From: Flavobacterium paronense
GTDB lineage: Bacteria; Bacteroidota; Bacteroidia; Flavobacteriales; Flavobacteriaceae
NCBI RefSeq assembly: GCF_030409795.1
Contig: NZ_JAUFQN010000019.1
Coordinates: 1,054,001 to 1,118,000 of the forward strand
Length of the DNA stretch: 64,000 nucleotides
Direction: 5' to 3'
Positions 53,695 through 62,690 of this stretch are shown here, piece by piece. Below the pieces are notes generated by a model that was given only the letters and a program-made list of their open reading frames with translations, was not told the DNA's origin and searched no databases. A program made the position numbers and the translations under genes. Within the stretch, counting starts at the first letter, position 1. Each line of letters begins with the position of its first letter.

Positions 53695-54579
53695 TCATTT
53701 CAGCTTTTTTGAAATATATTCTGTTGTTGTAAGTGCACCTTCTTGTGAAACATGGTCACCATCAGGAATAAATAAGTACTCTTTTGACAATAGATCACTA
53801 AGGTCTAAAATTTTAATTTTCATACCCTCGGATAGTTGTTTATACTTAACTTTAAATTTCTCAGGTATTTTGTTTTTATAAAGTTTATAAATAGGTGTAT
53901 TAACTAGAATAAGATTCACATTTGATTTCTTACATAATTCTTCAATTTTATTAAGATATTCAATGTTTAATAAAGAATAATCACTTAAAGAACCTTCATT
54001 ATAATATTGCGTCAACACCCTTTTTTTTATAGACCATTCAATTGCTTTTGTATTTGAAAATGAATTTGCAAAACCACCATGATATGTTTTTCTACCTCTC
54101 AAAATATTAAGAATGTCATTTTTAACAACAACTTTTAAATAAGAAAAAAAGTCATTTCTATTTGCATTCAGTATTCTTAGTTTCTCATTAAATGGTAATA
54201 ATGAGAAGTATCTACTGGAAATTGCATTTGAGAACTCCCCCAAAATAAATTTGTCGTAGTAGGAAGTTACACTATGGTAGCCAAATCCTAAATAAACATC
54301 TTTAATAGAGGGGTTATTCTTCAATAAAATTTTCAATTTATAATATGAAAAATATAGTGACTCTGAAGTTTGTGCATCATTAACACAGTTTTCAAGCCTA
54401 CTATCATTTATAGCTTGAGCAATATGTGAATCGCCTATGAATACTGTGGTGATTGAACTGTCAAGACGTTCAGAAGTTGCTATTTCATAATTTATGAATT
54501 CCAATATCACAATAAAAAGAGTAAAACATACTATTGGTATACTAACAAACAATACTGTTTTTTTAATAAAAATTCTCAT
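53695..54579 (-). CDS. SGNH-hydrolase-like membrane-anchored partner of the O-acyltransferase
   Basis: A 294-residue protein with an N-terminal membrane segment (FVSIPIVCFTLFIVILEFI). TTVFIGDSHIAQAIND gives an SGNH block I Ser in GDSH, and FIPDGDHVSQEG supplies the block V Asp-His pair. This is the AlgX/DltD/AlgJ-like role: accepting acyl groups from an MBOAT protein and placing them on a polysaccharide outside the membrane. The gene starts 3 bases after the MBOAT stop codon. The polymer is unknown. Confidence 0.8.
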   Translation of the reverse strand: MRIFIKKTVLFVSIPIVCFTLFIVILEFINYEIATSERLDSSITTVFIGDSHIAQAINDSRLENCVNDAQTSESLYFSYYKLKILLKNNPSIKDVYLGFGYHSVTSYYDKFILGEFSNAISSRYFSLLPFNEKLRILNANRNDFFSYLKVVVKNDILNILRGRKTYHGGFANSFSNTKAIEWSIKKRVLTQYYNEGSLSDYSLLNIEYLNKIEELCKKSNVNLILVNTPIYKLYKNKIPEKFKVKYKQLSEGMKIKILDLSDLLSKEYLFIPDGDHVSQEGALTTTEYISKKLK

Positions 54580-54582
54580 ACT

Positions 54583-56019
54583 TTAAAATTGAAAATAAAT
54601 GAACTGTTGTTCTTTGCCACTAAACCAAAATATAGCAATTATCATTGCATAATACATTGCATATCTAATTGGTCTTTTCCATTTTAAACCCAGATTCGCA
54701 ATAGCATATTTTTCTTCTCTGCCAAGCCATTCAATAATCATGAAGATAACAATAAGAAAAAGAAGATGATACGGTCTAATGGTTGGGATTGAAAAAAGAG
54801 ATTTTGAAAAAATGCCTGATAGGTAAGTTAGTGCATGAGCTAAATTTTGAGCTCTAAAAAATATCCATGCAAAGACAGTCAAACCAAAGGTAATTGTAAT
54901 GGAAAAAACATCTTTAAAACTTGGTAAGTATTTTCCTTTTGCAACAATATCCAGGTTCGTTCTATTAGTGTTAAATATTATTGAAGGCATGATATATAAA
55001 GCATTAAGGAATCCCCAAACAATAAAAGTCCAGTTTGCCCCATGCCAAAACCCACTAACAATAAAAATAATAAAAGTGTTTCTAATTTTTATCCAAATAC
55101 CCCCTTTACTGCCACCAAGCGGAATATAAAGATAATCACGAAACCAACTTGAAAGTGATATATGCCATCGTCTCCAAAATTCAGCAATGTCTCTTGAAAA
55201 ATACGGGAAAGAAAAGTTTCTTAAAAGGTCTATACCAAAAAGTCGGGCTGTCCCTAAAGCAATATCTGAATACCCTGAAAAATCACCATAAATTTGAAAA
55301 GCGAAAAATAGTGCACCCAAAACAAGGGTGCTTCCTGAATAGTCAGCCGAATTATTAAAAATTTGATTTGCATATTCAGCACATTGGTCAGCAATTACAA
55401 TTTTTTTAAATAACCCCCATAATATTTGTCTCAATCCATCAACCGCATTCAAATAATCAAAAGTTCTCTTTTTTTGAATTTGAGGTAAAAGATGAGTTGC
55501 ACGTTCTATTGGACCAGCAACTAATAATGGAAAGAAACTAACAAAGACGGAATAATCTATGAAATTCTTTTCTGCTTTAATTCGGTCTTTGTAAATGTCA
55601 ATTACATACGATAATCCATGAAACGTATAAAATGAAATTCCAACAGGTAAAATAACTTTTAATGTCCATGGATTAACATGTAACCCCATTTTAGCTATTG
55701 CACCTGCAAAAGATTCAGCAAAAAAATTGTAATATTTAAAAACACCAAGAAAGCCAAGGTTAACCGATATGCTTAACCAAAACCAAAACTTTTTGGAGTT
55801 TTTATTTTTTGCGTCCGACATTTTTATTCCTGTAAAATAATCAAGCAAAGTAGAAAAGATTAAAAGGAAAAGAAACCGCCAGTCCCAGCAAGCATAAAAA
55901 AAGTAACTTGAAATAAGGAGTAAAATATTTTGAAGTTTTAAATTTCCTCTTGTTGCAAACCAATAAAGGAAAAATACAATAGGTAAAAAAATAGCAAAGT
56001 TTACTGAGTTAAAAAGCAT
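54583..56019 (-). CDS. MBOAT-family O-acyltransferase (AlgI-like)
   Basis: A 478-residue polytopic membrane protein. The AlgI family start LFNSVNFAIFLPIVFFLYWF is followed by FWRRWHISLSSWFRDYLYIP, carrying the first conserved His, and VSGFWHGANWTFIVWG, carrying the catalytic His. It moves acyl groups, usually acetyl, across the membrane for O-acetylation of an exopolysaccharide, with the SGNH-like protein encoded 3 bases downstream. No glycosyltransferases are nearby, so this looks like a modification cassette rather than a polymer operon. Confidence 0.92.
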   Translation of the reverse strand: MLFNSVNFAIFLPIVFFLYWFATRGNLKLQNILLLISSYFFYACWDWRFLFLLIFSTLLDYFTGIKMSDAKNKNSKKFWFWLSISVNLGFLGVFKYYNFFAESFAGAIAKMGLHVNPWTLKVILPVGISFYTFHGLSYVIDIYKDRIKAEKNFIDYSVFVSFFPLLVAGPIERATHLLPQIQKKRTFDYLNAVDGLRQILWGLFKKIVIADQCAEYANQIFNNSADYSGSTLVLGALFFAFQIYGDFSGYSDIALGTARLFGIDLLRNFSFPYFSRDIAEFWRRWHISLSSWFRDYLYIPLGGSKGGIWIKIRNTFIIFIVSGFWHGANWTFIVWGFLNALYIMPSIIFNTNRTNLDIVAKGKYLPSFKDVFSITITFGLTVFAWIFFRAQNLAHALTYLSGIFSKSLFSIPTIRPYHLLFLIVIFMIIEWLGREEKYAIANLGLKWKRPIRYAMYYAMIIAIFWFSGKEQQFIYFQF

Positions 56020-56546
56020 ATTATATGTCTATTTCTGTAATGTTTGTTTGAGGCATTGTCTTTTTTAGCATAACATACAACGTTTCGCGTCTTTTAGAAG
56101 TTGGGGATTTGGTTTGCCTTAACTTTCCATTTAATACCGAAAACCAAAAGTACAAAACTAACTTTAAATTAAGCTTTAAAACCCCAATTTCTTAAAACTA
56201 CTCCTATGTTTGTAAAATTATTATCTTTAATAGTAAATCAAAGATAACCGAAAGAACAGAAAGACCAGAATAAGATCCTCAAACCGCTTAAGCCATAGAG
56301 CTTCTCTAACTTGATTATTCCTGCTCTTTTCTTGCTTCAAATCTTACCGTTTATTTGAACATAGGGTTAGTGTTAGGATCGTTGTTATAGTGCAAGACTT
56401 ATTCTTTCCGGTCTTTAATAAATCAATAAAAAAGGGATAACAAAATCAATTATTGTGGAGTTGCTATAGCAGCAGAAGTAGTAGCTGCTTATTTTGAAAC
56501 CCCAGCGGATTATGATTGCGCGGATTTATAATCCGTGTAAACCATA
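56020..56546. other. 527-bp gap without a recognised gene
   Basis: No convincing gene, RNA or repeat was identified. It contains a short inverted pair GCGGATTATGATTGCGCGGATTTATAATCCG-like stretch near 56507-56540 (arms CGGATTAT and ATAATCCG) that could act as a terminator-like hairpin for nothing obvious. Upstream promoter elements of the MBOAT gene should lie here but none matched the consensus well. Confidence 0.4.
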
Positions 56547-56864
56547 TTACATAAATCCTTTTTTGGCTTCCTTCCAACCTATCAAATCCTCTTTTTGTAT
56601 TCGGATAGCTTGAATCTTAGACGAAAATGATTGAGCTTGTTTCATCGCTTCAAGATGGGTACCGTTGCGATAAAATGCGTTAATGTCATTTTCCTCTTCC
56701 CATAAAGTCATAGTGTACCATACTTTCAAATTCCAACTGCCTCCAATTTTATATTTTATACACTTTGATTGTTTTAACTCCGCTATAATTTGGCTGTTAA
56801 ACTTAAAAAAAGGAATAAGCTTTGTATAGGAGTTTAGTTCAATTTTAGTTATAGATAAAATCAT
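56547..56864 (-). CDS. Small DUF3291-like protein
   Basis: A 105-residue soluble protein of ferredoxin-like (dimeric alpha/beta barrel) appearance. ILSITKIELNSYTKLIPFFK, then WYTMTLWEEENDINAFYRNG and THLEAMKQAQSF resemble the DUF3291 or antibiotic-biosynthesis-monooxygenase-like group. No catalytic residues can be named. It stands alone, 42 bases after the end of the next gene. I am fairly sure it is a real gene and unsure about family. Confidence 0.6.
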   Translation of the reverse strand: MILSITKIELNSYTKLIPFFKFNSQIIAELKQSKCIKYKIGGSWNLKVWYTMTLWEEENDINAFYRNGTHLEAMKQAQSFSSKIQAIRIQKEDLIGWKEAKKGFM

Positions 56865-56906
56865 TGATTGTAGTTGTTTTTAGTTGTGTGGTTTTGTGAG
56901 GTTATA

Positions 56907-57515
56907 TTAGGGCACGGAATGCAATTCCGCCAACGCCTTGTCCTGAGCCTTGCTTAGAAAAACCAGCATACAAATAGCACCGATAGTAGCAAACAACATA
57001 TCCGACTGGGTATCCCAAACATCCCCCTGAGTACCCAAAAAGGCATCGCCGCCACTTCCGCTGCTGATAGAAACGCCCCATTCAATCCATTCATAGGCGG
57101 CACTGATGGCGAGGCATAGCGCTACAATGATAAAATTAAAAAAGGCCTTGTTGGCAATGACGTGTTTTCGGATAAATACTTCTCGGATAATCATAGCCGG
57201 TACAAAACCCTGGGTAAAATGCCCCACTTTATCATAGTTGTTCCGCGATTGGTGGAATACCTCCTTGACCCAATCAAACAATGGCACTTCGGCATAGGTA
57301 TAATGACCGCCCACAAACAAAATGATGCAGTGCAGCAGGATAAAGCCATAGGTAAGGTGGGTAAAGGCAAACCGTTTATAGGTTACCGCTAACACTAAAA
57401 AACCAAGCAGAGCCGGACTTACTTCCAAAAACCAGGTAAAGTAATCTTTAGGATACAGCCCTGATAGGAACAGACTGATAAAGAACAAAGCTATAAGAAC
57501 AGGCAGTTTAAGCAT
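56907..57515 (-). CDS. DUF2238 (YjdF-like) membrane protein
   Basis: A 202-residue protein with about five membrane segments. Family marks are HTLYTYAEVPL-like VGGHYTYAEVPLFDWVKE, NNYDKVGHFTQGFVPAMIIR and AISAAYEWIEWG, with a conserved DxxGHFxQG that may hold a metal or acidic site. GDVWDTQSDMLFATIGA follows. Function is not known. Its 5' end lies within the first copy of a 152-bp tandem duplication, so a second copy of the start region exists at about 57633-57780. Confidence 0.82.
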   Translation of the reverse strand: MLKLPVLIALFFISLFLSGLYPKDYFTWFLEVSPALLGFLVLAVTYKRFAFTHLTYGFILLHCIILFVGGHYTYAEVPLFDWVKEVFHQSRNNYDKVGHFTQGFVPAMIIREVFIRKHVIANKAFFNFIIVALCLAISAAYEWIEWGVSISSGSGGDAFLGTQGDVWDTQSDMLFATIGAICMLVFLSKAQDKALAELHSVP

Positions 57516-57780
57516 AGCAATAGGGGTACGTTTCGAAAGTAAAGATATAAAAAAGCCGCTATTGGCAAAGCCGCTGATTTGGAAAGGAGGGGTAATACCT
57601 CAAAGTCTGGAGACTTTGCGGAGCGGGGGGGAAAGAACAAAGCAATAAGAACAGGCAGTTTAGGCATAGCAATAGGGGTACGTTTCGAAAGTAAAGATAT
57701 AAAAAAGCCGCTATTGGCAAAGCCGCTGATTTGGAAAGGAGCGGTAATACCTCAAAGTCTGGAGACTTTTCGGAGCGGGT
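57481..57780. repeat. 152-bp direct tandem duplication spanning the DUF2238 start
   Basis: Copy 1 is 57481-57628 and copy 2 is 57633-57780 with a fixed 152-bp offset and only a few substitutions. Each holds a start region of the DUF2238 gene (copy 2 would read MPKLPVLIALFF and then diverge), the AAAGTCTGGAGACTTT palindrome and a GGAGCGGG end. Copy 2 is probably a broken 5' fragment. Confidence 0.9.
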
Positions 57781-57821
57781 TTTTATCATAGAATGCGGAG
57801 CGGCGGTGTTAGCAGCTATAA

Positions 57822-58748
57822 CTATAACTTGAGTTTAATTTGTGGTTCTGAAATTTCCACTAGTTCGTGTGCTATACGCTCTTTTCCAGAAATAAAATGA
57901 GTGTCTGATTTTTTAAGATGAATTGTACACTGCTTATTGAGAAAATTTAAATTGTAGTCAATAACGGTTTCTTCTGATAAATCTGGACTTATAAATCCTG
58001 ATATTTTATATCCATTTTCATCGGTAATTTCAAACTTTCCGGAATCTAGTAAAATACCCCTCAACACACCATTAATAAAAACTTCAGAATCTTCATTTGA
58101 TGCAGCATTAACTCTCTCAAATCCTTGGTGAATCTTTTCTTCACTAATTTCAATACTGGTTGATCCAGTTTCAATTTTTAGCATCGAATGCTCTTCATCA
58201 ATCTCTTTAAGAAAAGCTTTTAAATTATTTAAATTTCTTACTGGAGTTTTTTCTATAATTTCCTCAAAGGCATCATTACTAATTGTCGCTGCATTTATTA
58301 ACTCTACCACGTTTCCAATTGCCTCAGCTACATCTTGCTCTGCAAACATATCGCTAGTTTCAATTTGAGATAACTCAACACCAAAAGATCCAGTAGGTAA
58401 AGCTGTTAAATAAAGTTCAGAATTAACAGAATGCTTTGTTTTTCCTCTTTTACCGACATGTCCAAATCTCACAAGTGCAGTTTGAGTTTTGACTAATTCT
58501 TGAAAAGGGCGTAAAGCATTACTTAAAAATTTAGCTTTAATTCCTTTCGAACCTTTTACTGCTTGTCCACTAAATAAGAGTATAATTTTTGCTTCTGAAT
58601 AATTATCGGGTATTTTCGATAATTCTTCTTTCAAACTATTTAATTTCTTTTTTAAACTGATTGACATAATAGCGTGGTCACTGACGAGGTTTAATAACCG
58701 TTCAGTGTCAAGTATTTGTGCTTTTATTTGATTTACCCTATTTATCAT
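57822..58748 (-). CDS. Unrecognised partner of the NTase-like protein
   Basis: A 308-residue soluble protein. It starts with a helical region (LKKKLNSLKEELSKIP) that may form a coiled coil; then KIILLFSGQAVKGSKGIKAK and ALVRFGHVGKRGKTKHSVNS. The C-terminal third is beta-rich. I do not recognise a family. Its start overlaps the upstream NTase-like gene stop by 4 bp, so the two are translationally coupled, as in toxin-antitoxin or two-gene defence units. Confidence 0.65.
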   Translation of the reverse strand: MINRVNQIKAQILDTERLLNLVSDHAIMSISLKKKLNSLKEELSKIPDNYSEAKIILLFSGQAVKGSKGIKAKFLSNALRPFQELVKTQTALVRFGHVGKRGKTKHSVNSELYLTALPTGSFGVELSQIETSDMFAEQDVAEAIGNVVELINAATISNDAFEEIIEKTPVRNLNNLKAFLKEIDEEHSMLKIETGSTSIEISEEKIHQGFERVNAASNEDSEVFINGVLRGILLDSGKFEITDENGYKISGFISPDLSEETVIDYNLNFLNKQCTIHLKKSDTHFISGKERIAHELVEISEPQIKLKL

Positions 58749-59299
58749 AACACTAAATTACTTAAAAAATTCCATGCATTTGCATCTATTTGGGGAGTAT
58801 TTAACTCAATTCTAATTATACCTTTCCAAATGTTTAAACGATTATGGGAAAATAATTGCAACCAATATCTTGTTGATTCTACAGTAAATTCTGGACGATA
58901 TCCATAATCAACAGGATAATGATCTAATTTAAAATTTTGTTTAGAAATGTTAAAATCAATGAAATCTGGAAATGACTGTTGAATTGTTATATTTTGTTGT
59001 TGACTTAAATTTTTATAAAATGTAACAGTATCTAAATCGCGAGGTGCACGACCTTCTGTAACTTCAATATTTTCTGTAAAACTTCCATCGAGCCATTGAA
59101 AACCTTCGACCACACCGAAATTTTGTAACTGCTCTCGAAATTTAATAAGACCTTTTAAAATTTCCACTCGTTCTTTTGATGTTGCAAAGTGCATACAAAA
59201 TTCTAATGTATCAGAGATATAAGGGCTTAATTGCGTCAAGTCAGTCGGATTACCAATATGAGGTGGAGTGACATGATTATGATCAAAGTTTGGTATCAT
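58745..59299 (-). CDS. Nucleotidyltransferase-like protein (DUF6932-type)
   Basis: A 184-residue protein with a minimal polymerase-beta-type NTase signature. FQWLDGSFTENIEVTEGRAP carries the Gly-Ser turn, and PRDLDTVTFYKNL carries two acidic residues in DxD form that would bind metal. This pattern is seen in the MNT/AbiE-like and DUF6932 groups. No clear partner domain (HEPN) is seen in the downstream gene. It may transfer nucleotides to a protein or RNA. It precedes its overlapping partner gene and follows a 201-bp gap with no feature. Confidence 0.65.
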   Translation of the reverse strand: MIPNFDHNHVTPPHIGNPTDLTQLSPYISDTLEFCMHFATSKERVEILKGLIKFREQLQNFGVVEGFQWLDGSFTENIEVTEGRAPRDLDTVTFYKNLSQQQNITIQQSFPDFIDFNISKQNFKLDHYPVDYGYRPEFTVESTRYWLQLFSHNRLNIWKGIIRIELNTPQIDANAWNFLSNLVL

Positions 59300-59500
59300 T
59301 TAGATTTTGTAAAGTAAGCAAATATATCGAAAATATCTTATTATAACTGAAACGTTTAAAATGCTTGCAACTATCGTTCCTCTACTTCATGCAGTTACTT
59401 CAGAACTGATTATCTTCAGTTAAAGTTAAAAATTCTTGCTGAACGAAAACATGAACTTACCATAAAACTCGAAATCTTGCCAAACGGATGTTTTGTGCTG

Positions 59501-61747
59501 TTATACTACTTTCGTTTCATCTATTGTTTTAACTACCTCGTCAATTTTTTCTATTGCAAGTTGACAATTGTAAATAAATGTTGCATGGCGTATAATGCTT
59601 TCTCCAACATTAACTAAGTCTTCTTTTAGGTAGTTATATGAGGTTATATTATTTGAAGGAAAAGGTGGGCACCAAACATCTATCCTCTTTGCGCATAATA
59701 ACCACATATTAGTAGGATAAAGGCTCAATTTTGCTTCGTAACTTTCTAAATGTATAGGTATTTCTAGTTTGTCGGGCTCAGCAAAATAAAAACCAACATC
59801 TCCAGGACGATTAGAACCAGTACTACCAGTTTTTGCTTTTTGAGAAAATGTAACTTTTTCAACAAGTATTTCATTTATAAGCATTGGCAGATCTACTTCT
59901 GAAATAATTCCCCTGCTTATCAAAAACTCTAAACTGTCAATTTTCGTTTTATCAAGTAGTTTAACTAAGGAATAATCAAATTTTTGTATTTCACCCTTTA
60001 TGTTCCAAAAATCAGTATAAATATCACCTATATATTCACGCTCTTGTTGTAAACTATTAAATTTGAACTGGATAGTATACAAAGGAGGGATTGACATCTT
60101 ATTCGAATTTTGTTTTTCTTTTAATTTTGAAAGTATTTTAGATATTGACGTATCACTATCGTCATTAAGAATTTTAGTAAACCAAGGCTTATACTGTAAC
60201 TCTAAAATAGATTTAATGATTGAAGGGTCTTCTCCTGCCAATGCAAGGCAACTCAAATGAACATTCATACAGCTAATAACAAATGAAGCGAAAGGATAAG
60301 TGTTATTTATTGATGAAAAATTTATAATATCATCAAGAAATTTATCTGATAATTTTTCAAACTTCTCTTTATATCTGTCAGCAGTGGTATGATAATCGTT
60401 GGTAGACAACATATCACAATAAGGTTTATAATAAATTTCAAATTGTTTTAAAGTAGTGTTAAGCGAAATAGTTGCGTCATAGGCAGCCACTTTTTCAGGA
60501 ATTGCGTACACGTCTGCTACTAATTCATTAACTAACTTTGTTAGGTTTACGATCTCTTTTTGTATTTCATTAAGACGATAATAAACTTCTGATAAATCAG
60601 TTCCATTATATAAATTATTTAATATTTTGGCTATAGGATTAGTTGGCATAAAAGGAATATTTAATATTGATATAGGATTTTTTAATGTATTATTGATATA
60701 GGATTCAATTTCTTTTGCAATTTTTTGCAAATCTGAAGATAGTGCTTTTATAAAGCGTTGTGTAAAATCTTCGAGTAATGAAATATTTCCTTGAAAAAAT
60801 ATTTGAAAATAATCGGAACTTAAAAGTACTTTTAAAGTTTCAATTGGTATGCCAAGGGTTGAAGTTTGAAGTTGTCCAGAATATCTCCTTAATTCACATT
60901 CTACTACTTTAATTAGAGCTTCTCCTATTTGTGCCTGATCCCGAGAATATCCTTCATCATTTTTTCCAACCCAATATTGCATTATGTTTTCTCTGAAATT
61001 GTCATGAACATGCACATACAAGTCAAGACGACCGCATATAATCGCTTGGAGCAACAACTGATTTTTTTCTACTTTAATATCTCTATCAGTCACTTCTATT
61101 GCTATTTGCAAAGACAATTGGGCTATCGGGTCTTTGTACGCATCAAAATCACCTGAACAAATTCTTAAAAACATTACATCGTGAGGAGCTAAAACATCAG
61201 TTGCATAAAACTGTTTTGTTGAACCAGGACAGTTTTCTTCTGAATTTTGGCATAAAGGCATTCCAATTGCATTTGTTCTTTTGTTATGCTCGTCTAAAAG
61301 GCGTTTAACAATGTCATGTTTTCCAGATCTCCAACATCCAGCGGAATAAGCTAACAACTGGTCTCTTGTACAGTTTTTCCAATTATTAGCAGGTGGTATA
61401 CTAGGATGCCTTACCATAAAACCAGGCATATCCGGTTTTTCATATAGTGGTAAATTTAATTTATCCTTTTCACTATTACAGAATGCTAATATTCCTGTTT
61501 TATGTGCTGAATCACCAAAATCAACGGTCATTGTTAATCCTTTTGTACATGGTAAGTCAGCCATTGGAATTTCAACATCAGACTGCCATAAGCCAATTAA
61601 GCCAGTATTTTTATCTCTGTGTTTTTTCAATCCTGAAAAATCATATTCTTCATAGAATAAAAAATTTCTGTCTGGAGGCATAATACACATACCATTTCCA
61701 ACAAGTTCGGCAAATAAATTATAGGCTTGCTTTAATAAATCTTCCAT
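59501..61747 (-). CDS. 748-residue orphan protein with a long helical middle
   Basis: I do not recognise this protein. The N-terminal 300 residues are mixed alpha/beta with many Cys (LPCTKGLTMTVDFGDSAHKT, YSAGCWRSGKHDIVKRLLDE, NSEENCPGSTKQFYATDVLA). The middle, about residues 330-520, is a long helical region (DLSEVYYRLNEIQKEIVNLT, then KLVNELVADVYAIPEKVAAY) that resembles helical bundles of pore-forming or insecticidal toxins, but only loosely. The C-terminal part is mixed, with RPGDVGFYFAEPDKLEIPIH. There is no signal peptide. The same 52-bp promoter block as at 53237 precedes it. Confidence 0.62.
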   Translation of the reverse strand: MEDLLKQAYNLFAELVGNGMCIMPPDRNFLFYEEYDFSGLKKHRDKNTGLIGLWQSDVEIPMADLPCTKGLTMTVDFGDSAHKTGILAFCNSEKDKLNLPLYEKPDMPGFMVRHPSIPPANNWKNCTRDQLLAYSAGCWRSGKHDIVKRLLDEHNKRTNAIGMPLCQNSEENCPGSTKQFYATDVLAPHDVMFLRICSGDFDAYKDPIAQLSLQIAIEVTDRDIKVEKNQLLLQAIICGRLDLYVHVHDNFRENIMQYWVGKNDEGYSRDQAQIGEALIKVVECELRRYSGQLQTSTLGIPIETLKVLLSSDYFQIFFQGNISLLEDFTQRFIKALSSDLQKIAKEIESYINNTLKNPISILNIPFMPTNPIAKILNNLYNGTDLSEVYYRLNEIQKEIVNLTKLVNELVADVYAIPEKVAAYDATISLNTTLKQFEIYYKPYCDMLSTNDYHTTADRYKEKFEKLSDKFLDDIINFSSINNTYPFASFVISCMNVHLSCLALAGEDPSIIKSILELQYKPWFTKILNDDSDTSISKILSKLKEKQNSNKMSIPPLYTIQFKFNSLQQEREYIGDIYTDFWNIKGEIQKFDYSLVKLLDKTKIDSLEFLISRGIISEVDLPMLINEILVEKVTFSQKAKTGSTGSNRPGDVGFYFAEPDKLEIPIHLESYEAKLSLYPTNMWLLCAKRIDVWCPPFPSNNITSYNYLKEDLVNVGESIIRHATFIYNCQLAIEKIDEVVKTIDETKVV

Positions 61748-61824
61748 TTTTATCTGTTTTAATTAGTTCGTTTAATAATAGAACACAAATCTTTTATATA
61801 GTCGCAATTAAATTGAACTATTAT

Positions 61825-61876
61825 CTCTCTCAAATCTACTCAAACCTTTTTACCCTTACAATCAATTGTTAATAAC
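61825..61876 (-). promoter_or_regulatory. 52-bp promoter block upstream of the 748-residue orphan gene
   Basis: A TTG (61861-61859 on the minus strand), a 20-bp spacer TAAGGGTAAAAAGGTTTGAG and TAGATTTG (61838-61831). It is near-identical to the block at 53237-53288, with the same distance to the downstream start codon (about 78-82 bp). Confidence 0.75.
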
Positions 61877-61961
61877 TAACTTACATTTTAACCTAATTTC
61901 TTCTACCTTTCTTCGCAGCTTTTTCGCAAAAACCACCCTTTTTGCAAGCCGCTACTTGGTT

Positions 61962-61994
61962 ACACCTGACAGGTTTTAAAAACCTGTCAGGTGT
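61962..61994. repeat. Distant copy of the RAYT-associated palindrome
   Basis: The arms are ACACCTGACAGGTTTT and AAAACCTGTCAGGTGT, with the same core as the copies around the RAYT gene 43 kb away and a different, still complementary, pair of end bases. It lies in the 479-bp gap 61748-62226. Confidence 0.88.
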
Positions 61995-62078
61995 CTAAAT
62001 GCTATTTCAAAACATCAACTAAGGTTATTTTCTTCACAAAAACCACCATTTTCCAAAACCACAGCAGCTTTCAAATCA

Positions 62079-62140
62079 AAGCTCCGCATCTTTCAAGTTA
62101 AAGCTCCGCATCTTTGAAGCGGAAGCTCCGCATGTTTTTG
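62079..62140. repeat. 22-bp tandem repeat, three units
   Basis: AAGCTCCGCATCTTT-type units start at 62079, 62101 and 62123 in a 22-bp register; the third is diverged after CGCAT. It lies just before a terminator that uses the same AGCTCC letters. Confidence 0.85.
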
Positions 62141-62160
62141 TTCGAGTTTGAAGTAATGCC

Positions 62161-62193
62161 AAAAAAAAGCTCCAGGCAGGAACCTGGAGCTTG
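62161..62193 (-). terminator. Terminator of the HU-family gene
   Basis: AAGCTCCAGG and CCTGGAGCTT form a perfect 10-bp stem; on the minus strand it is followed by eight T. It lies 35 bases past the stop at 62227. Confidence 0.88.
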
Positions 62194-62226
62194 AAATAAG
62201 GTGGCCTAGCCGAAAGAAATCTACGT

Positions 62227-62610
62227 TTACGATACTTTCTGGTACGTAACGGTTTTCAAGAAAGTGCGAAGACGTTTGCCCGGGCGAAAACGGATGCGGT
62301 TGTTGGTAATCGCATTGCTGGTTACTTCGTCCGCCGTTGCCTTGCCTTCAGAACTAAGCCCCACCTGAAAGTTTCCTAACCTGCCAAGCTTAACAATTCG
62401 GCCTTCTTCCAATTCAGTAATGATATTGGATTCGAGCGAAACCAAAACGGCATAACAGTCGGCTTCGGTCACTGTACACTGAATGGAAATCGCTTTTGCC
62501 AATTTGTCCAAATCAGTTTCTCCATCGCCAACCGCGTTGGCATAGAATTTTGCGGGTGCCAAAAGATCCTGAGGATTCTTTTTCGGCACTACTGTAAATT
62601 TTACAGGCAT
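62227..62610 (-). CDS. HU/IHF-family DNA-binding protein (long, viral-histone-like type)
   Basis: From the ATG at 62610 (MPVKFTVVPKKNPQDLLAPA) the product has 127 residues, longer than classical HU. It has the HU-like fold: DLDKLAKAISIQCTVTEADC, YAVLVSLESNIITELEEGR, IVKLGRLGNFQVGL and an arginine-rich end NNRIRFRPGKRLRTFLKTV. Bacteroidota carry many such members; they bend or coat DNA. The frame runs to 62661, but the extension lacks the family start. A 10-bp phased T-tract array lies 80-230 bases upstream. Confidence 0.85.
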   Translation of the reverse strand: MPVKFTVVPKKNPQDLLAPAKFYANAVGDGETDLDKLAKAISIQCTVTEADCYAVLVSLESNIITELEEGRIVKLGRLGNFQVGLSSEGKATADEVTSNAITNNRIRFRPGKRLRTFLKTVTYQKVS

Positions 62611-62690
62611 AATTAAAAATTTTAAATTAATAGTACCAGTCCACCAACAAGAAGCGTGCAAAGAAGCGTGCCAAAGGTTGAGATTGTAGT

